A program made the translations under genes and the position numbers. The notes under the pieces were generated by a model. That model had not been told where the DNA came from. It did not search any database and was given only the letters and a program-made list of their open reading frames with translations. Below, piece by piece: positions 51,012-59,872 of a stretch of 64,000 nt of DNA. The first letter of the stretch is position 1; each line of letters begins with the position of its first letter. This stretch comes from Nitzschia sp. pyKryTriq1 (lineage: Eukaryota > Bacillariophyta > Bacillariophyceae > Bacillariales > Bacillariaceae), in assembly GCA_956465555.1 (NCBI GenBank), contig OY101123.1, positions 558,001 through 622,000 of the forward strand, given 5' to 3'.

Positions 51012-52052
51012 AAGATGATGGGATCGGGGGGAAAGCAGCATGTGACGACAGTCGTACTACGTCGTGGTTTTGTTCACAGGACGGAGCGAAGAATCATCAT
51101 CAGGTACTAGCTCTGTTGAGCTTGATTTGAAATCAAGTATCGTACCGAGTACAGTACTGTACCATGGAGACCACGCGAATGAAAGCATTCTACTGATATT
51201 ACTAGAGATTAGTACCTGGACGAAAGGTTTATACGGTAGCACATCATCATGAGAACGATAAAGAGTAGCACGTTATACGAATGACAGTATTCTGCAACTT
51301 CTACTGGCGTACCTAGTTTCGTCAAGTGTCTACTCGTACACACTAGTTGCTTGGTTTCCGATTGCATTCTAGAGTACTTGGTACCTCGCATCCACCGGCT
51401 ACCAGTAGTCTAGTTCCATCCAGAGCATTGCCTCTTTCTCTCACGTTGGTTGTGTCCAGGAGAGTTCCATCGATGCGATCCCACACTCACATCACGTGCT
51501 CCAGTTCGCTTTTGAAAATGGCGCGGTTCCTCGAGAAGAAAGATTAGGCAGTCTACAGTACTGTACCTGGTACCGGTACCAGTACCCCGGTACCGGTACG
51601 AGTACTACCGAAGTCAAATCAATCGGGACCCGCTCGTGACTCATTTGAAAACAGTTTCTACCGCCGGGATGATGGTAACACCGCGTCTGACCGGTGCTGT
51701 GAGCGAGCATGCCGGCCTGACCGGCAGACGCAACAACCGACGCGGATCGAGAGCGACGGCTTCGCAACTCGCAACAAAACAACAACGGATCGAAATCGGG
51801 CCCGCCTGCGGGGAGCACCAGTACTTGTACCGCAGCGGTACGTGTAGTGTCTACCCCAGATTTTTGAAAGCGATAGACGCACAACCGCTTGTGTGTTTTG
51901 TGTCTTGGACGGTCGGTCAATAAAGGCTACATACAGTACAGTACCCGTACATACTGCTACTGTAGCTGGGGTAGCTCGAACGCAACAAGGAACGACGACG
52001 ACGGCAATAACAACGACCCAAACAACGATAATACCGGTATTATCCATTGACC
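51012..52052. promoter_or_regulatory. Intergenic region: CTAG/GTAC mixture, strong GTAC cluster before VAP
   Basis: The left half has TACTAG, GAGTACAGTACTGTACC and CTAGAGATTAGTACC words (51050-51420). A dense GTACCGGTACCAGTACCCCGG cluster lies at 51556-51606 and more GTAC words at 51818-51960, upstream of the VAP start codon. Open frames are not convincing. Confidence 0.5.
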
Positions 52053-53145
52053 ATGGCGACTCACGTACTGGAAATCGATCCGGACACGGAACTGAAATTC
52101 GTCTTGTCTCACAATGAGGCAACGCCACGATGTGTTTTGACCTTGAGACATCCTGGTAACTCGACGGAATCGTTGGCATTCAAGGTTCGTTTCGTCTGCA
52201 CGCTCTGTTCGTTGCTTTGGTAGTAATTTCACGTGGTCTAAATTTATACCTCACCCTGCGAATGCTTGCCCCATCTCTCGGTGAACGTCTCGTGAAATAC
52301 ACTAATAGGTGAAAACGACTCAGCCTCGTCGTTATTTGGTGAGGCCGAATCAGGGTTTGATTGCGCCGAAGGGCTCGGAGCAAATTTCCATCTTGCTGGT
52401 AGACAAGGACAAGCAAACCCTTCTCCAGTCTTACGAACGACTGGGTCAATCGGGGCTCGATCATTCCAAAGATAAGTTCTTGGTGCAGTCTTGTGCTGTG
52501 GATGCGGCGTTTGCAGCCAAGGGGAACGGCGACTCTTCGGAGCTGTATGATGCCCTCACCAGCATGTGGAACGGCGTCACCAGCGGAGGCACCTCGGCCC
52601 AGGTCTACAACAAGAAGTTGCACGTCCGCCATGTCGTGCAAGAGAGCAGTGGGGCCAAGTCGGCGGCTCCGGCTGCAGTCCCTCCGACGAAACTAGATCC
52701 CACTTCCGGCTCAAATATGGAAAAGATGTCTCAAGAGCAGCTGGTGACGGAGCTTACCAACCTTCGCCGCAAGTACGACGAACTCGTCAGCTTCTCGGTC
52801 AACTTGACTGCCGAACGAGACATTCTCAGCAATACTTTGGAGCAAACAAAGCGAGATTTCAACCGAGAAATGGCTGCACGATCGGCGTTGGAAAATAAGC
52901 ATGGAGGAGGTGTTTCTGGAAGAGGCGGGGCGGGAGGCCGATCTCTTACGGGATTGTTGTTCCAGTTGCTTGTCGTGGCGATTGTTTGCTTTTTGTCGGG
53001 TGTCAAAATGGGTAGCTCGGGTGCGGCCCAATCCCTTCCAGTTGCTTCCATGTTTGTGGTGACTCCTGAAACCGTGGAGAAGGAGGCGTCGTCCATTCCT
53101 GTCATGGAAGACCCACCAGTTGTGGAGAGCACCGGTGAATTGTAG
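52053..53145 (+). CDS. VAP-type ER membrane protein (MSP domain, coiled coil, C-terminal anchor)
   Basis: Two exons: 52053-52184 and 52309-53145, phase 0 (donor GTTCGT, acceptor ACTAATAG; 322 residues). VAP proteins sit in the ER membrane, recruit FFAT-motif proteins and build membrane contact sites for lipid exchange. Residues 1-135 are the major-sperm-protein domain: Leu-Lys-Phe-Val-Leu, Leu-Ala-Phe-Lys-Val-Lys-Thr-Thr-Gln-Pro-Arg-Arg-Tyr-Leu-Val-Arg-Pro-Asn-Gln-Gly with the conserved FFAT-binding Lys/Arg cluster, and Lys-Asp-Lys-Phe-Leu-Val-Gln-Ser. A coiled coil spans about 185-235. A Gly-rich linker leads to a transmembrane helix (about 259-276). Unlike most VAPs, which end right after the helix, about 45 residues follow, so a lumenal tail is present. 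Confidence 0.88.
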
Positions 53146-53563
53146 ACCACGTACCACACAATCTTGGAAGACTAATATATCGTTAATACCTGTGCAACTA
53201 CTAGAGAAAGAGAAAGGAAAATACAATATTACTTGCACACTCTTCTAGAGGTTGTTTTAGATTTGCGTATCGAGGATGGAGGAACGTTTGACATAACGGT
53301 GGTTCTTCTGGTTTACTGTATCATACTCGTAGTCTGTCACTCACTTCGTATGAAACACCAGCATGATACTTGAACTGAAAGGGTGCGTGAAATAAACGGA
53401 GAGCGCTTCAATTGAATGTGGACATGCCTTGGTGGAAGTTGGCGTCTATTTATACGGCTACACTCCGTGATTTGGAATATACTGCTCTTTACGCGAAGCC
53501 CGCTCCTAGCATTCGAATACGATGTGTCTACTTCGAAGTCGTTGCAATCAAGGCAAATAATCA
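53146..53563. other. Convergent 3' spacer
   Basis: The 3' flanks of VAP (+) and the RING gene (-). A CTACTAGAGAAAGAG word (53200-53214) and a TCTTCTAGAGG word (53240-53250) again show CTAG in a 3' region. No gene is seen. Confidence 0.5.
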
Positions 53564-54881
53564 TCACACGGTCTTGGTTGATCTCTCATGACTGAGCTCG
53601 ATTGCTGCAATGGCAGCACAGAGAGTTCGATTCACTATGTGATTCTGCGAAGAAAAGGCCTGTTCGGTATTGCAAAGCGGACATTTGATCCATTCTGCAT
53701 AGTTGTTGGTCCGTTCCATGAACGCGAGGTGGCATTGCTGTACACACGCCTTGCAAATGGTATGACTACACGCTCGACTGGATATTGGGGTGCGGTCTCG
53801 GCTATTAGGATTGGAGGAAAAGGGAGTTGTCTGGCAACACCCACAGATCAAATCGTCGTGAACGGAATGAGGTTTCTCGAAATCGTCATCACCAGATCTC
53901 CCCCCTCTTCTTGACCACCAATCGAAAATCCGAATACGACCGAAAGCGCTAAAGAAGTTATTGAAACCCCCACCGATGATAGTGATGACTTGCTGTGGTA
54001 ACTCAGATTCTGGTTGCTTCTTGGCCCATTCGTCGCCCATTCCAATTCCCAGTAGAGTCCCCCAGCCAGGCCAAACAATTGATCCAAGCCCGGCTCCCAA
54101 GGCCGAATAGACGTATCGCCTAGCATTCGACGCGAGAAGACCCCAAGAAGTGTTGGCAAGATGAGCAGTGTCCTCTCTATCGCAAAATTGAGACCCGCGA
54201 CTGTTTGCTAGCCTGCATCGAGTATAGAAATTGAACAGGGCGCCAATCTGTTGCACCGTGTAGTTGGCGGCAAAAAATAAGGTGTTCGCCCAAAGCGTCG
54301 CCACAAATACTTCGACCCCTACCAAAAGTCGATCCGATTCCCTCTCGGCGATTGCTACTGCTCGCCGTGGAGGGTGTTGATTGAGTCGAAGCAAATTTTC
54401 CTTGGAAATTAATGTCGAAAGGAAACCTTTGAAAAAATGCATAAACAGCAGAGTTGCTTGATATTTCATGAGCGAAGGAAGTACCCGTTGCTTGAGTTCG
54501 ATCCAGTAAAGCTTCCAAGCTAGAGGTGATGACATTGACACAGTGTCGCATTCTGGAAAAATAAATCGCTTGGAGTGGGAATACTCGGCAACGTTCATTT
54601 CGATCCACCAGGAGGTTTCTAGATGAATCGCGTAAATGATGCTCTGGATGAGTTTTTGCAATGCAGACAGACAGTTAGAAAATATCTTCGTAGTCCGAGA
54701 CGACAATACACTTGAGAATACTCACATTGTATATAAAACCTCCATCTTGTCGCTGGCACCCTTTCAGCTCATCCTTCTTCCGACGCGGAATTAGTGAGCT
54801 GACCTTGTGGTACCATGCTTTGGGCTGTTCGACCCCGGCGCCATCGAACATCAAGGATGCATATTGGTAGAATAGCGACAT
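53564..54881 (-). CDS. RING-HC membrane-associated protein, candidate E3 ubiquitin ligase
   Basis: Two exons: 54881-54726 and 54643-53564, phase 0, with donor GTGAGT and acceptor ATCCAG (411 residues). The joined start reads Met-Ser-Leu-Phe-Tyr-Gln-Tyr and the junction Tyr-Asn-Ser-Ile-Ile-Tyr. The C-terminal RING is complete: Cys319-x2-Cys322, Cys344-x-His346-x2-Cys349-x2-Cys352, Cys373-x2-Cys376. RING-HC domains recruit E2 enzymes for ubiquitin transfer. The first 300 residues contain several hydrophobic or amphipathic stretches (about 108-120, 155-180, 220-248) with Gly-rich segments such as Leu-Gly-Ala-Gly-Leu-Gly-Ser and Leu-Leu-Gly-Ile-Gly-Met-Gly, suggesting organelle membrane association. 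It recalls peroxisomal or mitochondrial RING proteins in layout, but I find no diagnostic peroxin motif. Confidence 0.78.
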
Positions 54882-55690
54882 TATTTTACTCCCTCTTGCT
54901 CTAGCGAGATCTTAATCTTCACTCTACAAGGTACTTCCCGTTGCAGGGGGGAATAGTTCTGTGAATAACGAAGGTGTTATTTCATCATTGTCTATTGTCT
55001 CAGTCCCCTCATCCATCTCCCATCGCTCGCGTTGTCGTGGACCGCTGCGCCGCTTGAATGTTGAAACACGGGTTAGTCACGAGTACAGAAATCAGCTGGA
55101 CAACGACTCCTCCTGAACTCGTAGCTATGACCACTGTACCGGTAGAGTCAATAAAGGCTATAGAACATCATGGCTCCGCCTCGGCTTCTTTGCTCCTAGG
55201 ACAAAAGCGACAGCACGAGATTCTAATAAGCGAATGGCTGTTACTTTCGAGTATAACTCGTCATACTTCTTGTCCTTTAAATCATCATGATCGTCGGGCG
55301 GCACCACAGACAGCTCCGCCGGCATTTTGATGTAGTGGCAATCCAACTCGATGTCCAGCCTAATCGAATACAGAATAAGAATCTCGATAGAAGCGTCTTT
55401 GAATAACCAAACTACGCATCATCGTACAGTATATGATTGTTAGCGAAATACTGCACCTAGTATTACACTTTGCAAGGCTGCCCGAGTGGTTAGGTCGCCG
55501 ATGCTTCGCCGCAGACCTACGATGCACGAAGCAGCTGAGCGCTAGACACCACATGACTTCAAAACCACTGTGTAGATTTAGGCCTTGATCGCTAGAGAAT
55601 GTTTCCAGCAACAAACTACCAGGTGATGAGGACCATCAACTCAACTCAATCGTTGATGCCCACCAAGAACCGCGACCTAGAGCTACGCAT
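54882..55690. other. Intergenic region with a tRNA-like fragment and a weak small open frame
   Basis: This spacer lies 3' of the hypothetical nuclear gene (-) and upstream of the RING gene (-). A tRNA-like 5' segment lies at 55472-55500 (see findings). A 55-codon minus-strand frame (55158-55325) is listed separately. Nothing else is recognised. Confidence 0.45.
55158..55325 (-). CDS. Possible very small hypothetical protein
   Basis: A 55-codon frame from Met-Pro-Ala-Glu-Leu-Ser with Asp/Lys-rich charge (Pro-Asp-Asp-His-Asp-Asp-Leu-Lys-Asp-Lys-Lys) followed by a mixed helix-like stretch (Lys-Val-Thr-Ala-Ile-Arg-Leu-Leu-Glu). Composition is protein-like, but no family is recognised. It could be an exon of a longer gene. 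Confidence 0.25.
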   Translation of the reverse strand: MPAELSVVPPDDHDDLKDKKYDELYSKVTAIRLLESRAVAFVLGAKKPRRSHDVL

Positions 55691-56380
55691 CTAGTACGCA
55701 AATCCTCGACTGTGCTGTGTGTCGTTCTTTTGTGCGTTGAGGTAGTCCTTTAGAACATGCAGCAACTTGCTGAAGTTCGAAAGAACCACGTGGCGGAGCA
55801 GCGGAGCATTTCTCGCCAGGATTGTATTGCAGAGCGAGACAAAGTCTGGATCAACCAGTTTGCGAGTAAAGTGATTTTCTTTGGTTTCGTTGCCATTTGC
55901 GTCAGTTGTTTTGACGACCTTTTCAATGACAAGATCAACGACAGGGGCAAGAACGTTTGTCAAACGCGGGGTCACAGCCGAGGCAATCTGTTCTTGGCTC
56001 GCTCCGAGCTCTCCACTGAGAAGGGACAAATTTTGATCCGCCGCACCGCTACGATCCGTCCCCCATTTGTACGTCGCAGTGGCAACACAACATACCAAGA
56101 GATTGAACTCCTCCAATACTGCTTGAAGCTGTTGAGCCCAGTCTTTTATGGCATCCTCATCCAAATCATCGTTGTCGTCGGCGAGAGCAAAGTTGTTATC
56201 TGGTATTCCCGGAACGCGATCGCAGAGCGTCAGGATTTTCGATCGGACATCCTCTAATGTGTAAGTATCGTATGAAATTCCATTCTCAGAAGCTTCAGAA
56301 GCTTCTTTCTTGATCCCTGAATTGGATGGCACAGCATCTAAATCGGAAGCCTTTCGTTTCTTGCTACCTTTGGGCGACAT
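55691..56380 (-). CDS. Hypothetical nuclear protein
   Basis: A 229-residue single-exon protein; I prefer the Met at 56380 (Met-Ser-Pro-Lys-Gly-Ser-Lys-Lys-Arg-Lys) over one six codons upstream because it places a nuclear-localisation-like basic motif at the N-terminus. Residues about 1-40 are Lys/Ser/Glu-rich. The remainder is mostly helical with Tyr-Thr-Leu-Glu-Asp-Val-Arg-Ser-Lys-Ile, an acidic loop (Ala-Asp-Asp-Asn-Asp-Asp-Leu-Asp-Glu-Asp-Ala), a Cys-Cys pair in a hydrophobic helix (about 97-98) and a C-terminal Leu-Arg-His-Val-Val-Leu-Ser-Asn-Phe helix. I do not recognise the family. A Copia remnant begins about 360 bp upstream. Confidence 0.6.
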   Translation of the reverse strand: MSPKGSKKRKASDLDAVPSNSGIKKEASEASENGISYDTYTLEDVRSKILTLCDRVPGIPDNNFALADDNDDLDEDAIKDWAQQLQAVLEEFNLLVCCVATATYKWGTDRSGAADQNLSLLSGELGASQEQIASAVTPRLTNVLAPVVDLVIEKVVKTTDANGNETKENHFTRKLVDPDFVSLCNTILARNAPLLRHVVLSNFSKLLHVLKDYLNAQKNDTQHSRGFAY

Positions 56381-56741
56381 CGTCGGACGATTCTTCAAGG
56401 TGGATCTGGTTCTAAATTACCGGTGAAAGAAACTAGACAGTAGTTGCAAATATTCAATCTTCGATCTCTTCTTTTGCTTGAAGGATGGTGCGGACAATGC
56501 AACAAAAGAAGAGTGAGAAAGAGCCAAGAGTATGTAGGGCAGTGAAGGGACGTTGTGGTTGCATCAAGTACATAGTGAAAAAGATCTTCGCGCCTTTTTC
56601 GCGCGGCCACAAACGGTGGTGACTGGTTGATAAAGACGCAACGCTTTGCGCGTGTGTCCCGTCGCCCTTCCCGCCGCCGTGTGCCGTCCCGTGCTTGCGT
56701 CCCGGCGGGCGGCCAGACAAAATTGGACTTCTCTGACTCCA
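56381..56741. promoter_or_regulatory. Spacer upstream of hypothetical nuclear gene
   Basis: The promoter side of the minus-strand gene, 361 bp. It contains A/G-rich sequence and a GC-rich stretch with CGCGCGG-type words (56590-56720). No other feature is seen. Confidence 0.45.
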
Positions 56742-57223
56742 TCAGTCGATGGACGACAGGGGGTGACCGGCTGTGAATTGATATTGCTTTTTAAGGATGA
56801 GCTGGATTCGTCGGATCAGGACAGGTTGGCTCAATTTTCTCGCGCCGTCTTCCATGCGCTCCATCTTTATTCCCAAATACTCATTCAGATCGCCTTCATC
56901 GGTCATGTCGTAATCTTTCTGCAGGTCCTTGATTATGGCGTCGATTTCCTCTGAGTCTGGTCCAACGAAGCATCCGTCGTCCACTGCAGGTGGATTAGTT
57001 GTCCATCAAACTGTGGCTCAAACTTCTTGATGGCTTGTGAGTACAGGTCCCCATCTCTTTTGCTCAATGGGTCCAGTACTCGACCATAAGGTGTCAAGGA
57101 GAATTGTGCCGGTTGTTGCGGCAATTGCTGAGGATTGATCAATGGCTGGATCGCATTGACGATCTGCGCCAATTGCTGTGCATCCAGTAGATTATTTCCT
57201 TCGGTACCTCCTCTCCTCGACAT
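56742..57223 (-). mobile_element. Internally deleted Copia-type retroelement fragment (gag start fused to reverse transcriptase end)
   Basis: On the minus strand the frame from 57223 begins Met-Ser-Arg-Arg-Gly-Gly-Thr-Glu-Gly-Asn, nearly identical to the fragment at 35797, and runs about 75 codons. At about 57000 the sequence jumps, with a frame change, to a reverse transcriptase piece: Met-Asp-Asp-Gly-Cys-Phe-Val-Gly-Pro, then Asp-Glu-Gly-Asp-Leu-Asn-Glu-Tyr-Leu-Gly-Ile-Lys and Leu-Ser-Gln-Pro. The first is the Copia Tyr-Val-Asp-Asp active-site region with Tyr-Val lost. Integrase, most of reverse transcriptase and RNase H are missing. A 32-bp sequence from the end of this piece (56772-56803) recurs as a direct repeat just upstream of the gag start (57258-57289). 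Dead remnant. Confidence 0.8.
56772..56803. repeat. 32-bp direct repeat, copy A
   Basis: Identical over 32 bp to 57258-57289. This copy lies inside the reverse transcriptase-derived part of the Copia remnant; begins TGTGAATTGATATTG. Confidence 0.9.
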
Positions 57224-57864
57224 CTTGTTCTAATGCTCTGTAAGCGCAGAGGAAGCGTGTGAATTGATATTGCTTTTTAAGGATGAGCTACGAATTAATT
57301 GTGACATCTATTAATATACATTCTGCATCGCTTGATTCTTCTCGCTTCTCGCAGAGGGTCATTCCGGAGGTCAAAGTGTCTTTGTAGACCGCCTCGAGAT
57401 GTTTATACAAGATCTTCTCCATTCAGTGCGCGTCATGCGCGTCACGTCATTCTCGGAGATCCCATATTCTCACACCGGCCGGCGCGGCCGACGTGGTCCC
57501 AGCTGTACGAACGTCCCAGCTCACAATTTCTGTCGCTCATCGTGGTTCGTGGAAATTTTAGAGCCCACGTCACAACAACGAACAACATCATGATGTACGG
57601 TACCGTACCAGTACTGTGCTGGTACAGTACTGTACGCGGTACAGTAGGTGATGTGGTGACAGCTACGAATGCATGCATATGGGAGGACGAGGGGAAAGAA
57701 GAAAGAACAAGAACAAACAAAGAAACAAAACTGGATTGACACTACCGGTATTATTTTTCCAAATCCCAGTACCAGGTACATACTCCAGAGAAAGCCCTGA
57801 CGCTGCCGATCCTTTCTCCGCCCTGTCCAACTTGGAAAAATCTTGCAATTTATCAAGCGGCAAG
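57224..57864. promoter_or_regulatory. Retroelement leader plus promoter of plastid hydrolase, with GTAC cluster
   Basis: The left end is the leader of the minus-strand Copia remnant. A GGTACCGTACCAGTACTGTGC cluster lies at 57599-57650. A-rich sequence and a CCAGTACCAGGTACATAC word (57767-57783) lie within 100 bp of the hydrolase start codon. The hydrolase frame is open upstream to 57673, but the signal peptide argues for the ATG at 57865. Confidence 0.5.
57258..57289. repeat. 32-bp direct repeat, copy B
   Basis: The second copy lies upstream (in element orientation) of the gag-like start codon. The two copies are 486 bp apart and bracket the remnant. Confidence 0.9.
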
Positions 57865-58887
57865 ATGCGAATTCTTCCATGTGTTTCATCCTTGCTCGTC
57901 GCATTTCTTCCCCTTTCCGCCGTCGCGTTCAGCTCACCTGCCATTGACGCAAGACCAGCTCAGAATCCACTAAGTGATTTTGATTTCGAATCGAATAATA
58001 AGCTGCCGTGGCTCCAAGAAGGGTACCAAACTTGGAAATGGAAAGACCACGACATAAACTACATTGAATTGGGTGATCCTAGCAAGCCAGCAATTGTTCT
58101 GATTCATGGTTTTGGAGCAAGTTCGTACCATTGGAGGTATAACATCCCTGACCTTGCCAAAGATTTTCATGTCTTTGCTTTCTGCAAACTCGGTTTTGGA
58201 CTCAGCTCCAAGCCTGTGCAGGAGTATGCGCCCGAAGTATGGAGGGACCAAGCTGTGGACTTTCTGAAAGAAGTGGTACAGAAACCTGCGACATTGGCAG
58301 GAAACAGTCTTGGAGGGTTTACGGCATTGTACGCCGGGGCGACAGATGAAGCAAAGTCAATGGTAAATGGAGTTGTCCTGCTCAACGGGGCTGGTCGCTT
58401 CCGCGATAGTGCCCCCGTAGAGACCAAAGAGCCGAACCAGATTGTCGAGGCTATTCAAAAAGCAATCCAACGCTTTGTGATTGGAGCATCATTTGTCGTA
58501 ACAAAACAACCGGCCCGTATCCAACAAATCCTGAAACAAGTTTACCCCATCAATTCGGGCAATGTGGATGACGAGCTTGTGGAATCGATTCGTTTCCCAT
58601 CTCTTGATCCCAATGCAGCAGAAGTGTTTTACCGGGTCATCTCGAAGAATGGAAGTGGGCCAGGAGTATATATCGACGATCTTTTGGAGAATCTAGAGTG
58701 TCCTCTTTTGTTATGTTGGGGAGAGAACGATCCTTGGATTCGTCCCCAAGCAGCAGACAAAGTACAAGCATTGTTCCCGAAGGCGCAACGCGTTAGTATC
58801 GACGCAGGCCATTGTCCGCACGACGAGTCGCCCGATGCTGTCAATGCCGCTATTCGAGAATTTGCAGCGAGCATTCAATCGGCATGA
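57865..58887 (+). CDS. Plastid-targeted alpha/beta hydrolase with intact triad
   Basis: A 340-residue single-exon protein. The start codon at 57865 puts a signal peptide first (Arg-Ile-Leu-Pro-Cys then a Leu/Val/Ala core) that ends Val-Ala-Phe-Ser-Ser-Pro (residues 20-25), a good diatom Ala/Phe plastid motif. The hydrolase domain has His-Gly-Phe-Gly (81-84, oxyanion), Gly-Phe-Gly-Leu-Ser-Ser-Lys-Pro, Gly146-Asn-Ser148-Leu-Gly-Gly (nucleophile Ser148), Asp289 in Trp-Gly-Glu-Asn-Asp-Pro-Trp, and His316 in Ala-Gly-His-Cys-Pro-His-Asp-Glu. This arrangement is close to plant chloroplast hydrolases, including pheophytinase relatives, and the core length is normal. A role in pigment or lipid ester turnover is possible, but the substrate is not readable from sequence. 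Confidence 0.85.
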   Translation: MRILPCVSSLLVAFLPLSAVAFSSPAIDARPAQNPLSDFDFESNNKLPWLQEGYQTWKWKDHDINYIELGDPSKPAIVLIHGFGASSYHWRYNIPDLAKDFHVFAFCKLGFGLSSKPVQEYAPEVWRDQAVDFLKEVVQKPATLAGNSLGGFTALYAGATDEAKSMVNGVVLLNGAGRFRDSAPVETKEPNQIVEAIQKAIQRFVIGASFVVTKQPARIQQILKQVYPINSGNVDDELVESIRFPSLDPNAAEVFYRVISKNGSGPGVYIDDLLENLECPLLLCWGENDPWIRPQAADKVQALFPKAQRVSIDAGHCPHDESPDAVNAAIREFAASIQSA

Positions 58888-59208
58888 CCTACTGTATTAT
58901 TAAAATAGCACCCTACAATTCTTCGAACCCATTTAGTCTACTAGACTCTTACGAGTATTCCATGGCATTTGGCTGCGCTGGCTCTTCCAATCTATCTAAG
59001 AATTACTTCCTGGTACTACTCTGTCGACCGCGTACCGAGTACTAGTACACATACTAGCCAGCGAGCAGCGGCTACTCGTATGGTGCTAATCTTGGTCGTA
59101 TGCTATTGACATCAACTATCTGAACTGGGGAACATTCCTTAGAATAGAGAGCTCAGATAGTTGATTTCGAAAGAAGAAGCAGAAATGTAAATGTTGTTGG
59201 TAGCACCT
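58888..59208. other. Spacer with inverted repeat
   Basis: The 3' flank of the hydrolase, with CTACTAG and CGTACCGAGTACTAGTAC words (58937-59055). Between 59113 and 59163 lies an 11-bp inverted repeat. It ends at the retroelement remnant. Confidence 0.5.
59113..59163. repeat. 11-bp inverted repeat (hairpin)
   Basis: Arms CAACTATCTGA (59113-59123) and TCAGATAGTTG (59153-59163), 29 bp apart. It lies at the 3' side of the RNase H-type retroelement remnant and could be a 3' stem-loop of the element or of the adjacent gene. Confidence 0.7.
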
Positions 59209-59872
59209 CTACACAATGTAGACCTGTGGAATCTGGCGCAGGCCAGCCTCGTCGCATAGGATCCACACCGTCACGACCATGGCGAGAAATTCGAGCACGT
59301 TGTTCGCTTGGCTCCCCTTCCGCAGCCTCGACCCCTTGGGTATTCTCAGTCGCCACGCCCTTCCCGAGAATGAGTACCCGCCAAGGCCAACGGGGCACGA
59401 ATCCGTCACCCCTAGTTTTGTGGGCTTCCTGTGGACGAGGAGGTTCAACGAGATCCCTCGAGCCGCCCTGTCCAGGAACACTCCCACTTGTTGTAGGTCT
59501 TCGACGTCACTCTGACTGAGCTCCGCCGATCCCCACTTCCGATTCGCCACGTCGATCTTGTGTCTGATACGGTTCAGAAAGTGTCGGCACAATGGGAGTA
59601 CGAAAGAGGCGTGGACCAGTTTGCCTACGAGTGACTCGAGGTGTTTGATCCTGACCTTCCTTTCCTTTTTGACCTCCTTCAGATCCGTCGACCACGCCAG
59701 ATACTTGTCCAGCGGGAGGGTGCAAAGAAGAGCCCGTCTGTCGATCTCCCACCCCAACACAATCTGCACTTCGGCGTAGTTGTTTTTCGATTTTCGCCTT
59801 CGCCCACGATCCCTCTTTTTGGATTCGCTCCTGGAGATAGTCTCCCCACTTCAGGTTGGTAGTAGACGCCAT
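59209..59872 (-). mobile_element. Retroelement remnant: RT C-terminus/RNase H-like segment
   Basis: On the minus strand a start codon at 59872 opens a short frame (Met-Ala-Ser-Thr-Thr-Asn-Leu-Lys-Trp-Gly). At about 59775 coding similarity moves to another frame that runs to 59209. There Val-Leu-Gly-Trp-Glu-Ile-Asp-Arg-Arg, Leu-Glu-Ser-Leu-Val-Gly-Lys-Leu-Val-His-Ala, Leu-Pro-Leu-Cys-Arg-His-Phe-Leu-Asn-Arg-Ile-Arg and Val-Thr-Asp-Ser-Cys-Pro-Val-Gly-Leu-Gly-Gly-Tyr are seen. These are the reverse transcriptase thumb/connection and RNase H-like motifs of a DIRS/LTR-type element common in stramenopiles, different from the Copia remnants. An Asn-Asn-Val-Leu-Glu-Phe block holds the next RNase H Glu. 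RT catalytic motifs are missing. It is incomplete and not functional. Confidence 0.7.
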
